Below, in pieces: positions 14,077-23,263 of a stretch of DNA of 36,796 nucleotides (positions are counted from its first letter, which is position 1; every line of letters starts with the position of its first letter). The stretch is from Actinomyces marseillensis (GTDB taxonomy: Bacteria; Actinomycetota; Actinomycetes; Actinomycetales; Actinomycetaceae). A program made the position numbers and the translations under genes. Under the pieces are notes generated by a model. That model worked only from the letters and a program-made list of their open reading frames with translations, made no database searches and was not told the DNA's origin. The DNA lies in NCBI RefSeq assembly GCF_900155605.1, contig NZ_LT707420.1, positions 38,620 to 75,415 of the forward strand, read 5' to 3'.

Positions 14077-15522
14077 TCAGGCTCCCAGGGCCGCTTGGAT
14101 CGGACCCAAGAGGAAGTAGATGACGAAGAGAATCGACGCCAGCCACATCAGCGGATGAATATTGCGCGCCTTACCAACGGCAATCTGGATGACCGTGTAG
14201 GCAATGAAGCCAACACCGATACCCGCCGAGATCGAGTAGGCGAAAGGCATGAAAGCGATGGTGAGGAATCCGGGAATTGCGAACTCCGGATCCTTCCAAT
14301 CGACTTCCAGAACCTGAGCCATCATCAAGAAGCCAACGAAGACCAAAGCGGTCGAAGCGGCCTCGGTCGGAACCAGCTGAACGAGGGGCGACAGGAAGGT
14401 CGACAGCAGGAAGAGGACACCGGTGACAACCGAGGCCAAACCCGTACGTGCACCTTCACCCACACCCGAGGTGGATTCGATGTAGGAGGTGTTTGAGGAA
14501 ACGCCACCCAGACCACCTGCAGCGGCAGCCAGAGAGTCGATGAGGAGGATGCGGCTGGAGTGAGGGGGGTTTCCGCCATTATCCAAGAGGTCGCCTTCAG
14601 CACCCACGGCGACCATGGTTCCCATGGTGTCGAAGAAGTCCGCGAGCATCAGGGAGAAGATCAGCAGGATCACCGAGACGGCGCCGAGCTTGCTGAAAGC
14701 TCCGATGAAGTCAATCTGGAACAGGGAGTTGAAGGAAGGAATCGAGATGGGCGAACCACTCAGGGAGGGAATAGTTTGTCCCCAGCCGGTGGGAGTCGTT
14801 TCACTCTTAGCAGGCAGGTGAAGGATTGCCTGCAAGATGACGGCCAAGACGGTCGAGGAGAGCAGGCCGATCAGCATTGCACCCTTTACCTTGCGGACAT
14901 ACAAGATAATGGTGACAACCAAGCCGAAAACGAAGACCAGAGTTGGCCAGCCGTCCAAAGATCCGTTGATGCCCAACTGAACCGGGGTTGAACCTGCACG
15001 GATAATACCCGCGTTAATCAGACCAACCAGGGAGACGAAGAGGCCGATACCAACGGAGATTGCGGTCTTGAGCTGGTAGGGAACCGCGCGGAAAACGGCC
15101 TCGCGGAATCCGGTCAGAACCAAGACCGTAATGAGGATGCCTTCCCAGAAAATCAGGCCCATGGCCTCTTGGAAGGTCAGTTTTGCTCCCAGAACAAGTG
15201 TGAAAGCAACGATGGCATTCAAGCCCATACCCGCGGCCAGAGCCAGCGGGTAGTTTGCGACCACACCCATGAGAATAGTCATGATGCCGGCAACCAAAGC
15301 GGTGCCGGCAGCAATTCCAGGGGCAGTGATGGAGCTACCCTCGGGCAGGGCAGCAGAAAGAATCAACGGGTTAACAACAAGGATGTAGGCCATTGCAAAG
15401 AAGGTGACCACGCCACCTCGAATTTCACGGCCAACAGTGGATCCACGTTCAGAAATGTGGAAGAAAGCGTCAAGGGAATTTAGTGGCTTCGCGCTCGTGG
15501 GCGCTTTTTCTTGTGTGCTCAC
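14077..15522 (-). CDS. NCS2 purine permease, AzgA/PbuG type (481 aa)
   Basis: A proton-coupled importer of adenine, guanine or hypoxanthine by family. ERGSTVGREIRGGVVTFFAMAYILVVNPLIL is typical of the AzgA/PbuG branch rather than uracil permeases. The conserved DFFDTMGTMVAVGAEGDLLD stretch and the SNTSYIESTSGVGEGARTGLASV stretch, which line the substrate site, are intact. The start is the GTG at 15522 by fit to relatives; GGGGA abuts it, which is too close for a normal Shine-Dalgarno, so initiation is uncertain. A TTG at 15552 is the alternative. An inverted repeat near 15612-15632 overlaps the probable promoter. Confidence 0.88.
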   Translation of the reverse strand: MSTQEKAPTSAKPLNSLDAFFHISERGSTVGREIRGGVVTFFAMAYILVVNPLILSAALPEGSSITAPGIAAGTALVAGIMTILMGVVANYPLALAAGMGLNAIVAFTLVLGAKLTFQEAMGLIFWEGILITVLVLTGFREAVFRAVPYQLKTAISVGIGLFVSLVGLINAGIIRAGSTPVQLGINGSLDGWPTLVFVFGLVVTIILYVRKVKGAMLIGLLSSTVLAVILQAILHLPAKSETTPTGWGQTIPSLSGSPISIPSFNSLFQIDFIGAFSKLGAVSVILLIFSLMLADFFDTMGTMVAVGAEGDLLDNGGNPPHSSRILLIDSLAAAAGGLGGVSSNTSYIESTSGVGEGARTGLASVVTGVLFLLSTFLSPLVQLVPTEAASTALVFVGFLMMAQVLEVDWKDPEFAIPGFLTIAFMPFAYSISAGIGVGFIAYTVIQIAVGKARNIHPLMWLASILFVIYFLLGPIQAALGA

Positions 15523-15611
15523 TCCCCAAATTTTCGCTGAAAAAACCCTCAAAGTGAAGCGTTCTTCACCTGGCGAGACCAGTTTTGATTTGAGTCACTG
15601 ACCTGCTTATA

Positions 15612-15632
15612 GTTCTTGTTTAGAACCAGTTC
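15612..15632 (-). promoter_or_regulatory. Inverted-repeat operator candidate of the purine permease
   Basis: GTTCT-N5-AGAAC (15612-15626) is followed by CA and another GTTC half-site. On the minus strand the repeat abuts a TATAAG -10-like hexamer, so a bound protein would occlude the promoter. The regulator is unknown. Confidence 0.4.
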
Positions 15633-15639
15633 AGGTTGT

Positions 15640-16401
15640 TTAAGCGTCAATGCGTTCAGACTCGACAAGGAAGTCGTTCACACGAGAGGGCCGAACCGGC
15701 CAATCTGTCCCGTTATTGGGGACATCCGTTTCCGAGTGCGCACCGCAGGCGTGATCCAAACTGACGACGCAGCCATCATCCGGAGCCCATTCATTTGCGC
15801 ATACTCCGAAGGCTAGGCGCATCGAGCCGGCCATCTTCATCAAGAAGCCGCAGGTCGAGCAGGTCTGCTTCGGACGCCGTCCACGCTTGGGGCCTCGCTC
15901 TGATTCGTACCAGCGCTGGGCGGCCTGATCGTGTCCTTTTGCAGAAAGCACGCGAACGCGCCCTAAACCGAGTTCACGATCGGTGGGAAGATCCGGATAC
16001 TCACCACTGTCTTCCAAACCCGATTCCAAACGGTCATCGTCATCACGATAGGGCAAGACATCATCGCGACTCACGTCACCGGGTTGAAGGCGTTCCTCCC
16101 AGGGAACCCATTCGGGAGCCAAAAGCGATCCCTCGCCAGGAACCAGATCGACTTCGCAAACGGTGATCTTGCGTGAACGAGGAACTCGCGTCACGGTCAC
16201 AGACCAGCGCCACCCCACATAACCCGCGTCCGTACACGCAAAGTAGTGCGTACCCAGACGTTCTGCGTTCATCTCAAACGATAGATATTCACCGAGTGAA
16301 GATTCTCCCGCTATTTCGAGGGCGTTTTCGCGCGCGAAATCAACCGCTTGGGCTAGTTGAGCATCCACGCGGTTATGAGCGGAAGTGTTCTTTTCAGGCA
16401 T
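15640..16401 (-). CDS. DUF3027-family protein (253 aa)
   Basis: An actinobacterial conserved protein of unknown function. Residues about 30-130 (RENALEIAGESSLGEYLSFEMNAERLGTHYFACTDAGYVGWRWSVTV) match the DUF3027 style. An Asp/Arg-rich acidic stretch (VLPYRDDDDRLESGLED) follows, then a C-terminal Cys cluster (CSTCGFLMKMAGSMRLAFGVCANEW plus later CVVSLDHACGAH) that could bind zinc. The ATG at 16401 has GAGG 6 nt upstream and overlaps the stop of the cold-shock gene by 8 bp, implying translational coupling. The same pairing occurs in other actinobacteria, which suggests a shared RNA- or translation-related role, but that is inference. Confidence 0.85.
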   Translation of the reverse strand: MPEKNTSAHNRVDAQLAQAVDFARENALEIAGESSLGEYLSFEMNAERLGTHYFACTDAGYVGWRWSVTVTRVPRSRKITVCEVDLVPGEGSLLAPEWVPWEERLQPGDVSRDDVLPYRDDDDRLESGLEDSGEYPDLPTDRELGLGRVRVLSAKGHDQAAQRWYESERGPKRGRRPKQTCSTCGFLMKMAGSMRLAFGVCANEWAPDDGCVVSLDHACGAHSETDVPNNGTDWPVRPSRVNDFLVESERIDA

Positions 16402-16768
16402 CAAAATCCTCTGCAACGGCTCGCATGACCTTCGCGATCTTCGCAGCGTTTTCCGGGTAGTGGCCACGGCGCAAAGACTCCGAAGAGGCATCGAGCAGCT
16501 TAATCAAGTCTTCGACGACGGAAACCATTGCTTCAGGCTTGCGACGCTGTGCACGCGCAACAGAGTGCGGCGCGGCGATCACGCGAACAGATAGTGCCTG
16601 CGGACCTTTGCGTCCGTCAGCGATTCCGTACTCGACACGAGTACCGGGACGAGGAATCACTCCTTCAGGAAGAGCTGACGAGTGCAGAAAAACCTGTTCA
16701 CCGTCTTCTCCTGTAATGAAACCAAAACCGCGCTCGGCATCAAAAAACTTCACCTTACCAGTGGGCAT
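16394..16768 (-). CDS. Cold-shock-domain protein with C-terminal extension (124 aa)
   Basis: A single-stranded nucleic-acid binder. The cold-shock domain (1-66) has RNP1-like RGFGFI and RNP2-like VFLHSS. It is followed by an extension of about 58 residues that is partly basic (ARAQRRKPEA) and ends in a helical acidic segment (VMRAVAEDFDA). Stand-alone CspA proteins are about 67 aa, so the extension is a real second module. The ATG at 16768 follows AGGAG by 7 nt. The gene is divergent from the TPM gene, with 94 bp between starts. Confidence 0.92.
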   Translation of the reverse strand: MPTGKVKFFDAERGFGFITGEDGEQVFLHSSALPEGVIPRPGTRVEYGIADGRKGPQALSVRVIAAPHSVARAQRRKPEAMVSVVEDLIKLLDASSESLRRGHYPENAAKIAKVMRAVAEDFDA

Positions 16769-16862
16769 TTCCGCACTCCTTCCTTTGTCATTTGGTTTAC
16801 GACGTAACCACCATCATAGATGGCTCTCCACTCAGCCGCCGCATCGTCGTAAGCTAGTGGCT

Positions 16863-18905
16863 ATGTTTTACCACGGTTTTCGCTCCCGGTGTATTGCGCT
16901 CTTTGCCGCAATTGCGTTCGTTTGCATGCCAATTGGCATGGCTCACGCCGATTCCCCCGTGACCATCACCTCGACTGTCACAGACCCGCATTCTTTCCTG
17001 TCTGATTCTCAGGCACAGTCTGCCAGCCAAAGCCTCAGCAAGCTTAAGTCAGGTGGCCTGGACGCCTACGTCGTCTTGGTTAAAGACTTTTCTGATCAGG
17101 CTCCGGTGAAGTGGTGCGAGGCCGCGGGAACCAAATCCGGTTTGTCTAACGCCTCTCTTGTCCTTGTGATTGCCACAGAGCAGCGCGTTGCAGCGACCTG
17201 CGGAAACACCGACCAGAAGGGTATCGCTGACTCCGCGGTTGTCAGCGCCTTCGCTGCCGCGAAGACGGAACTTGGGAAAGCAAATCCACTTGATGCAGAC
17301 ACTGTCGTTTCGGCAATTCAGGCCTACTCTTCGAGCTTGAAGACCGCCCAGTCCAGCGGAGTGACAACAACAAAGACAAGGGCAACAAGTGCAGCTACGC
17401 GTTCGTCTACCAGCACAAGCGATAGTTCGGCCTTCCCGCTGGGTTCTATTTTTCTCTTTCTCTTATTCTTGATTCTCCTCCCGATTATCCTCGTCACGGC
17501 CATCGCGCGTTCGCAGCGCAAGACACGAAAGACCGTTGTCGGCACGCAGGAACAGCAAAGGGTCCAGTCGACCCTGGACCTTGCACGCATGCTTCTTGAC
17601 GCCGACGATGTCGTGCGCGCAGCCGAGGATGAGATCGAATTTGCTCGCGCTCAATTCGGCCCCGATGCCGTTGCTTCCTTCTCCAGTGCAATTGACAACG
17701 CGCGAGCCCTGGTCAGCCGTGGATTCGCCCTGCAACGCGGAAATGAGGACGGATCGAATCCCGTTTCTACCCAGGAAATGAATGACTTCATCAACCGCCT
17801 CAACGCGGCAATGAACCAGCTCGTTCAAGAAAAGCAAACCTTCACCGAGCGCCGCAATAAGGAAGCAAATATCGGCCAGCAGGTCAGTGATCTTCTCGAG
17901 TCGATTGCGCAGACACGCAATCAGATTTCGCAGGCGCAGATGGATCTGCAGACCCTCAAGCTTGCGTATTCTGCCGAGGCCATCGCTTCCTTAATCGGTC
18001 GCCCTGACCAAGCCCGCGCGCTCCTTGATCAAGCTGAGACAAGCGCAAAGGAAGCTCTCGCAGCTCAGCAGTCCGGACAAAACGCCTACGAGACTCTAGA
18101 AGTTGCACGCCGCGCTCTGGCTCTTGCTCGCCACCAGCTTGAATCGATTACCCAAGCACCCGACCAGCTTGCCCGTTCGTCCGAGCTTCTGACCGCTGCA
18201 ATCGGCTCGATCACTTCCGATATTTCTGATGTCACTCGCTTGAAGGCCGATCCAGTCGCCTTCAAGCCCTTGGTCGAATCGGCTCAGGCTGCCATTAGCG
18301 GCGGCCACGCTGCCCAAAACGGCCAGGGTGATCCTCTTGCTGCTCTGGAATCCTTGCGTCTTGCAGAGGCTGCGCTTGACGAGGCCTTGGCTCCCCTGCG
18401 TAGCGCCGAAGAACGCGCCCAGCGTGCTCAATCGGGAATCGACGCGCTCCTTTCGCAGGCTGATTCAGAGGTTGCACGCGCGAACCAGCACATTACAAGC
18501 CACGGATCCTTGGTCGGATTCGATGCACGTTCCCAGCTTTCTTTTGCGCGCTCCGCACTCCAAAATGCCCACTCATTCCACAACCAGGGCAACGACGAGA
18601 GCGCTGCCGCCCAAGCACGCACTGCAATTTCCTACGCACAGTCAGCTATGACAGCCCCGCTCACTACTCCCCAGCCGTCATCCGGAAGCCGTATTGCGGA
18701 TGGCCTCACCGGAGCCCTGGTCTGGTCGGTTCTCGACAGCATCCTTTCCTCGGGCGGCTCACACCGTCGTTCCTGGGATAGCGGTTGGGGCGGATCAAGT
18801 TGGGGTGGCGGAGGCTCCAGCAATAGCGGCAGTTTCGGTGGTTTTGGCGGATCCTCAGGAGGCTTTGGCGGCTCCAGTGGATCAGGTCACACCGATTCGT
18901 TCTAA
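16863..18905 (+). CDS. TPM-domain membrane protein, PspA partner (680 aa)
   Basis: The signal peptide (1-29, ending AHA) is followed by an extracytoplasmic TPM domain (about 33-165; PF04536 type). A Ser/Thr stretch and one membrane helix (about 190-212) lead to a very long cytoplasmic coiled-coil region (about 230-600). The end is a low-complexity Gly/Ser tail (GGSSWGGGGSSNSG and similar). The downstream pspA starts 51 bp later, a pairing common in Actinobacteria, so this protein probably senses or transmits envelope stress to PspA. No Shine-Dalgarno is present. A TAAGCT hexamer (16850-16855) lies exactly 7 nt before the ATG, so the mRNA is probably leaderless. Confidence 0.88.
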   Translation: MFYHGFRSRCIALFAAIAFVCMPIGMAHADSPVTITSTVTDPHSFLSDSQAQSASQSLSKLKSGGLDAYVVLVKDFSDQAPVKWCEAAGTKSGLSNASLVLVIATEQRVAATCGNTDQKGIADSAVVSAFAAAKTELGKANPLDADTVVSAIQAYSSSLKTAQSSGVTTTKTRATSAATRSSTSTSDSSAFPLGSIFLFLLFLILLPIILVTAIARSQRKTRKTVVGTQEQQRVQSTLDLARMLLDADDVVRAAEDEIEFARAQFGPDAVASFSSAIDNARALVSRGFALQRGNEDGSNPVSTQEMNDFINRLNAAMNQLVQEKQTFTERRNKEANIGQQVSDLLESIAQTRNQISQAQMDLQTLKLAYSAEAIASLIGRPDQARALLDQAETSAKEALAAQQSGQNAYETLEVARRALALARHQLESITQAPDQLARSSELLTAAIGSITSDISDVTRLKADPVAFKPLVESAQAAISGGHAAQNGQGDPLAALESLRLAEAALDEALAPLRSAEERAQRAQSGIDALLSQADSEVARANQHITSHGSLVGFDARSQLSFARSALQNAHSFHNQGNDESAAAQARTAISYAQSAMTAPLTTPQPSSGSRIADGLTGALVWSVLDSILSSGGSHRRSWDSGWGGSSWGGGGSSNSGSFGGFGGSSGGFGGSSGSGHTDSF

Positions 18906-18956
18906 TTAAGGTATAGTTCAACCAACATCCCTTTCCCGCATCCCAAGGAGAAAACA

Positions 18957-19673
18957 ATGGCGGAAAAGCAGACCATTCTCGGACGCATCTCGCAGCTGGC
19001 CAAGGCCAACATCAACGCGCTCCTCGACCGCGCTGAAGACCCGCAGAAGATGCTCGACCAGCTCATTCGTGACTACACGAACTCCATTGCAGAAGCAGAA
19101 ACTGCAGTCGCACAGACTGTTGGCAACCTCCGCTTGGCTGAAAAGGATCACGAAGAAGACGTCGCAGTCGCCGCAGACTGGGGACGCAAGGCAGCCGCGG
19201 CCTCGGCAAAGGCTGAGGAACTGCGCGCGGCCGGCGATCAGGCTGGCGCACAGAAGTGGGACGACCTCGCACGCGTCGCCATCGGCAAGCAGATCCAGTT
19301 CGAAGGCGAAGCAAAGACCGCTGAGCCCATCATTGCCTCTCAGCGCGAAGTTGTCGAGAAGCTCAAGACCGGTCTGACGCAGATGAAGGACAAGCTTGGA
19401 GAGCTCAAGATCAAGCGCGATCAGCTTGTTGCTCGCCAGAAGGCAGCCGAGGCTCAGGCACAGGTGACCGATGCCGTTTCCTCGATCAATATCCTCGATC
19501 CTTCTTCCGAACTCTCACGCTTCGAGGACAAGGTTCGTCGCACTGAGGCACTTGCGCAGGGCAAGGCAGAGGTCGCCGCATCTTCGCTCGACGCTCAGTT
19601 TGCCGAGCTCGAGACCGATGCTTCGCAGGTCGAGATTGAAGCTCGTCTTGCAGCACTGAAGCAGCAGAACTGA
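18957..19673 (+). CDS. pspA: PspA/IM30-family membrane-stress protein (238 aa)
   Basis: An ESCRT-III-like peripheral membrane protein that protects the membrane under stress. The family's helical layout is visible: an N-terminal amphipathic segment (ILGRISQLAKANINALLDRAEDP, with the D-P-x-K-M-L-D turn), then a long coiled coil rich in Ala/Glu/Lys, and a C-terminal helix ending ARLAALKQQN. AAGGAG lies 7 nt before the ATG. It follows the TPM gene by 51 bp on the same strand and ends at a strong bidirectional terminator. No partner PspB/C is present, as expected in this phylum. Confidence 0.93.
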   Translation: MAEKQTILGRISQLAKANINALLDRAEDPQKMLDQLIRDYTNSIAEAETAVAQTVGNLRLAEKDHEEDVAVAADWGRKAAAASAKAEELRAAGDQAGAQKWDDLARVAIGKQIQFEGEAKTAEPIIASQREVVEKLKTGLTQMKDKLGELKIKRDQLVARQKAAEAQAQVTDAVSSINILDPSSELSRFEDKVRRTEALAQGKAEVAASSLDAQFAELETDASQVEIEARLAALKQQN

Positions 19674-19684
19674 TTCATTACATA

Positions 19685-19721
19685 AAAAGTGTGGGCCCTG
19701 GATTCCAGGGCCCACACTTTT
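19685..19721. terminator. Bidirectional terminator between pspA and the NYN gene
   Basis: A 17-bp perfect stem with a 3-nt loop (19685-19701 with 19705-19721) has A-run and T-run ends, so it acts on both strands. It stops the convergent pspA (+) and NYN-domain (-) transcripts. Confidence 0.92.
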
Positions 19722-19726
19722 GCGTT

Positions 19727-20299
19727 TTAGATGTAGTCGAAGGGATCGAAGGCATCGATGTCGATGATGTGAATGCGCGGGAGCTGAACTTGGAAGGCAT
19801 GCGCATCGTATTCGAGGTCGATAATTTCGAGTCCCATATCCTCAAGCTCATGGAATTGACTCGAGAGGAATTCCTTGAAGCACATGATCCCGACGCGATG
19901 CCCGTTCTCAAGGAGCTCTTGAATTTGGGGAAGGAAATCCGCGTCGTGTGAGGCCAAAATAACTGACCCCACGCCCTTGTGGGCGATCGCCTCGAGAGTG
20001 CGTTGGATACCAACGTCAACGACTTTCATATCTTCGGGACCCGCCAGGGGCAGCGCACGATAGCCCATCGCATGTAGCGCTTGAATAAAGCCCATGGGCA
20101 AGTAGCCAGAACTCCCGTTCAGGAAGAACAGGCCGCGCACGTGCTGGTCCCAGAGCTGTTCAGTCGCCTCGCGAATACGATCCCAACGGGGTCGTTCTTC
20201 GGGAGTGGGGCGGCGCTCTAAAACGGATAGGCCAAGGGTGGCGTCAATATTTTCGCCATCAATCAGGAGGTAGGTCTCTTCGACGTCAACGGGATCCAT
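19727..20299 (-). CDS. NYN-domain (PIN-like) ribonuclease, LabA/DUF88 family (190 aa)
   Basis: A predicted metal-dependent RNase. The acidic catalytic positions of the PIN-like fold are present: Asp in LLIDGENID, Asp in KVVDVGIQRTL, and the pair in LASHDADFLPQI. The Rossmann-like core spans residues 8-150. The C-terminal 40 residues are unassigned. The ATG at 20299 follows AGGA by 7 nt. It lies 59 bp downstream of glpK on the same strand with no clear terminator between, so read-through is possible. The target RNA is unknown. Confidence 0.88.
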   Translation of the reverse strand: MDPVDVEETYLLIDGENIDATLGLSVLERRPTPEERPRWDRIREATEQLWDQHVRGLFFLNGSSGYLPMGFIQALHAMGYRALPLAGPEDMKVVDVGIQRTLEAIAHKGVGSVILASHDADFLPQIQELLENGHRVGIMCFKEFLSSQFHELEDMGLEIIDLEYDAHAFQVQLPRIHIIDIDAFDPFDYI

Positions 20300-20358
20300 A
20301 GAGCAATCCTATCTTGCCCTTAGGATCCCGTTGAGTGTTTTTACGCGCGCCCCGTCAC

Positions 20359-21873
20359 CTAGTCTTCTTCGACCCAATCAAAAGTTCTGGTCACGGCCTT
20401 CTTCCACAGACGGTATGTGCGATCACGCTCGGCGGCATCCATCGTGGGAGTCCAGCGTTTTCCTTCGTGCCAGTTGGCCACGATGTCTTCGGTTCCTGTC
20501 CAGTAACCAACAGCAATTCCAGCCGCGTAGGCCGCGCCCAGCGCAGTCGTTTCAATGACTTTCGGGCGAACAACGTCTACGCCACATAGGTCGGCTTGGA
20601 ACTGCATGACGAGGTTGTCATGCGTCATTCCACCGTCAACTTTAAGTTCCTTGAGTGGCACTCCCGCATCCGCGTTCATTGCGTCGAGGACTTCGGCGCT
20701 TTGGAATGCCGTCGACTCTTCGACGGCGCGGGCGATGTGTCCCTTAGTGACATAGCGAGTCAGTCCCACAATTGCCCCGCGCGCATCCGAACGCCAGTAG
20801 GGGGCGAAGAGTCCTGAGAATGCCGGGACGAAGTAGACTCCCCCGTTATCGTCAACGGTCTGAGCAAGTGCCTGAATATCCTTCGATTCTTCAATGAGTC
20901 CCAGGTTGTCGCGCATCCATTGGGTGAGCGAACCGGCGATGGCGATCGAGCCTTCGAGGGCGTAGACCGGATCCTGGTCGCCGATCTTGTAAGCGACTGT
21001 TGTGAGTAGACCGTTTTCAGAAAAGACCGGCTCGGTACCGGTATTCATCAGCATGAAGCAGCCGGTTCCGTAGGTGTTCTTCGCCATGCCCTTTTCAAAG
21101 CATGCTTGGCCGAAAGTTGCAGCTTGCTGATCACCGAGGATGCCCGAGATCGGGGTATCGATGAGCAAGCCATTCTTCCGTCCATAGCCGTAGATCTCAG
21201 AAGACGATTTGATTTCGGGGAGCATCGACATGGGGATCCCGAAGATCTCGCATACGTTCTCACGCCACTGAAGCGTACGGATATCCATAAGCATCGTGCG
21301 CGAGGCGTTGGTGACATCGGTGCAGTGCACACCGCCATTGACCCCGCCCGTCAGATTCCACAAAACCCAGCAGTCGGTGTTGCCGAAGAGGAGGTCCCCG
21401 GCCTCGGCACGCTGACGCGCTCCCTCAACGTTGTCGAGAATCCACTTAATCTTTGAGCCTGAGAAATAGGGTGAGAGCCCGAGGCCGCAGATCTGACGGA
21501 AGCGATCAGGTCCTTCCTCCCCCTCGAGTTCTTTTACGATGTCGGAGGTCCGCATGTCTTGCCAGACGATTGCGTTGTAGACAGGTTCTCCGGTGTTCTT
21601 ATCCCACACCACGGTGGTCTCTCGCTGGTTTGTAATTCCAACAGCCGCAAGAGAGTGACGGTTAATTTCTGCCTTTTGCAAGGCTTCGGCAACAACTGTT
21701 CGCACAGAACCCCAAATTTCCATCGGGTCGTGCTCTACCCATCCTGGATTGGGGAAAATCTGAGTGAATTCCTTCTGCCCAACGGAGACAATTTCACCGG
21801 AGTGATTGAAGATGATCGCTCGTGTGGAGGTTGTTCCTTGGTCGATCGCCATGACAAATTTTTCGGTAGTCAT
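20359..21873 (-). CDS. glpK: Glycerol kinase (504 aa)
   Basis: Phosphorylates glycerol to sn-glycerol 3-phosphate with ATP (FGGY family). The phosphate-1 loop [14 protein letters not shown] (residues 8-21), the [13 protein letters not shown] segment and the adenosine motif [19 protein letters not shown] are intact. The length equals that of the typical enzyme. The ATG at 21873 follows AAAGGA by 5 nt. It is transcribed away from a SorC-family regulator; the 302-bp shared upstream region holds two inverted repeats and an extended -10 (TGA-GATACT, 22011-22019). glpF and glpD are not adjacent. Confidence 0.96.
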   Translation of the reverse strand: MTTEKFVMAIDQGTTSTRAIIFNHSGEIVSVGQKEFTQIFPNPGWVEHDPMEIWGSVRTVVAEALQKAEINRHSLAAVGITNQRETTVVWDKNTGEPVYNAIVWQDMRTSDIVKELEGEEGPDRFRQICGLGLSPYFSGSKIKWILDNVEGARQRAEAGDLLFGNTDCWVLWNLTGGVNGGVHCTDVTNASRTMLMDIRTLQWRENVCEIFGIPMSMLPEIKSSSEIYGYGRKNGLLIDTPISGILGDQQAATFGQACFEKGMAKNTYGTGCFMLMNTGTEPVFSENGLLTTVAYKIGDQDPVYALEGSIAIAGSLTQWMRDNLGLIEESKDIQALAQTVDDNGGVYFVPAFSGLFAPYWRSDARGAIVGLTRYVTKGHIARAVEESTAFQSAEVLDAMNADAGVPLKELKVDGGMTHDNLVMQFQADLCGVDVVRPKVIETTALGAAYAAGIAVGYWTGTEDIVANWHEGKRWTPTMDAAERDRTYRLWKKAVTRTFDWVEED

Positions 21874-22046
21874 GAATGTCCTTTCAGAGTTGCTGTCACG
21901 TCGTTGTGCACTACTCGGGCGCAAGCGAGAAAGTAGATTGCGGCAGCGATGACGATGTTCCCCAAACACGAGGAACACCGCGCAACGAAGCGCGATCCAA
22001 GAATCCTTCTAGTATCTCATTCATTGCCTACGCACCATAATTTCAA

Positions 22047-22060
22047 TGAACGTTTGTTCA
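22047..22060. promoter_or_regulatory. Inverted repeat TGAAC-N4-GTTCA between glpK and the SorC gene
   Basis: A perfect 5-4-5 repeat about 30 bp upstream of the glpK extended -10. TGAAC/GTTCA half-sites are typical of SorC/DeoR-family operators (known for LsrR-type proteins). It is the most likely site for the divergently encoded regulator. Confidence 0.5.
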
Positions 22061-22145
22061 GGCCTGAGGATCCCCCATTCACGAATTGACGAGGTTCACA
22101 TGCTCACTTTTGGCGTAAACACGCGATTCATCAAATATATCCCGC

Positions 22146-22159
22146 TGCACGCTTGTGCA
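22146..22159. promoter_or_regulatory. Inverted repeat TGCAC-N4-GTGCA before the SorC gene
   Basis: A perfect 5-4-5 repeat just upstream of the -10-like CATACT (22163-22168) of the regulator gene. It is placed for autoregulation. Apart from this, the TGAAC repeat and the glpK -10, I see nothing in 21874-22175. Confidence 0.4.
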
Positions 22160-22175
22160 TGGCATACTAGGAAAT

Positions 22176-23141
22176 GTGACGATACGTGACGAACAGGCGC
22201 ATGAAGCAGCCTCGATGTACTACCTCCAGGGGCAGACGATGGAAACCATCGCCCGCCACCTCGGTGTGTCACGTTCATCCGTCTCCCGCTTACTGACCTA
22301 CGCACGCAATTCGGGCTTGGTCCGTATTTCTGTCGCCGCGACTCCCGGGAACCGGGGTTCGCTATCAGGGCAGATCAACGAGGTTTTCGGAGTCCACACT
22401 TCGGTTGTTCCCGTCCACGATATTCACACCGAAGTCAATCGCCTCCACAACGTTGCTCGCGTCGCTGCAGAACGACTAGTTGATCTCTTAAAGCCCGGTG
22501 ACACTTTAGGAATCGCCTGGGGTAACACGACATCCGAGGTCACACGGTGTCTACCTCGAGTCAACCTTCCGGGGTCTACGGTTGTCCAGCTCAACGGCGC
22601 AGCAACAGCAACAGAATCCGGCTTTCCCTACGCCGACGCAATTATTTCACGCGCTGCGACCGCACTTGGCGCACGCATGGTTCACTTCCCTGTTCCCGCA
22701 TTCTTTGATTTCCCAGAAACTAAAGAAGCATTGTGGAGAGAACGCTCGATTACCTCCGTACTTGCAACGATCGATTCGGCAAATGTCGCTCTCTTCGGTG
22801 TCGGTTCTCTTTCCGCGCGTCTCCCTTCACGCGTGTACTCCGGCGGATTCCTTGATGCTGATGAAATCGCTCAGGCGCAAGAAGATGGCGTCGTGGGCGA
22901 CGTGTGCACGGTCCTCATTCGCGAGGACGGTTCAACCGATATGGACTTAAACCGTCGTGCTTCGGGTCCTTTCCCTGAAACCTTGAAGAAGATTCCGAGG
23001 CGTCTTGCCGTCGTTGCGGGCGCTTCGAAGGCTCTCCCACTTCTGGGAGCTCTACGCGCGGGAGTCATCACCGATCTTGTCTTGGATGACGGCGCTGCGC
23101 GAGAGCTTCTTGACCTGATCCGCCACCGCATGCACGCCTAA
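22176..23141 (+). CDS. SorC-family transcriptional regulator (321 aa)
   Basis: An N-terminal HTH (about 8-50: MYYLQGQTMETIARHLGVSRSSVSRLLTYA) is followed by the SorC sugar-phosphate-binding domain (about 55-318), with GDTLGIAWGNTTSEV and the conserved GVGSL segment. Effectors in this family are phosphorylated sugars or polyols. Divergence from glpK suggests control of glycerol use, by context only. The start is the GTG at 22176 (VTIRDEQAHEA), which fits relatives. TGG-CATACT lies exactly 7 nt before it and no good ribosome-binding site is present, so the mRNA is probably leaderless. A GTG at 22155 is the alternative. Confidence 0.9.
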   Translation: MTIRDEQAHEAASMYYLQGQTMETIARHLGVSRSSVSRLLTYARNSGLVRISVAATPGNRGSLSGQINEVFGVHTSVVPVHDIHTEVNRLHNVARVAAERLVDLLKPGDTLGIAWGNTTSEVTRCLPRVNLPGSTVVQLNGAATATESGFPYADAIISRAATALGARMVHFPVPAFFDFPETKEALWRERSITSVLATIDSANVALFGVGSLSARLPSRVYSGGFLDADEIAQAQEDGVVGDVCTVLIREDGSTDMDLNRRASGPFPETLKKIPRRLAVVAGASKALPLLGALRAGVITDLVLDDGAARELLDLIRHRMHA

Positions 23142-23218
23142 GCCGCACCCGTGACGCTTTATCGCTGCGTTTTCAGATAGTACCCACCAGCGCTTAGGTG
23201 CACTCTCTACATACAAAG

Positions 23219-23253
23219 GCGGCCGGCCTCGTCAATTGACGAAAGCCGGCCGC
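23219..23253. terminator. Bidirectional terminator between the SorC gene and lysS
   Basis: A 9-bp GC-rich stem gcggccggc/gccggccgc encloses a second palindrome (cgtcaattgacg), giving a stacked hairpin. It separates convergent genes. Confidence 0.8.
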
Positions 23254-23263
23254 ATTTACGTAC

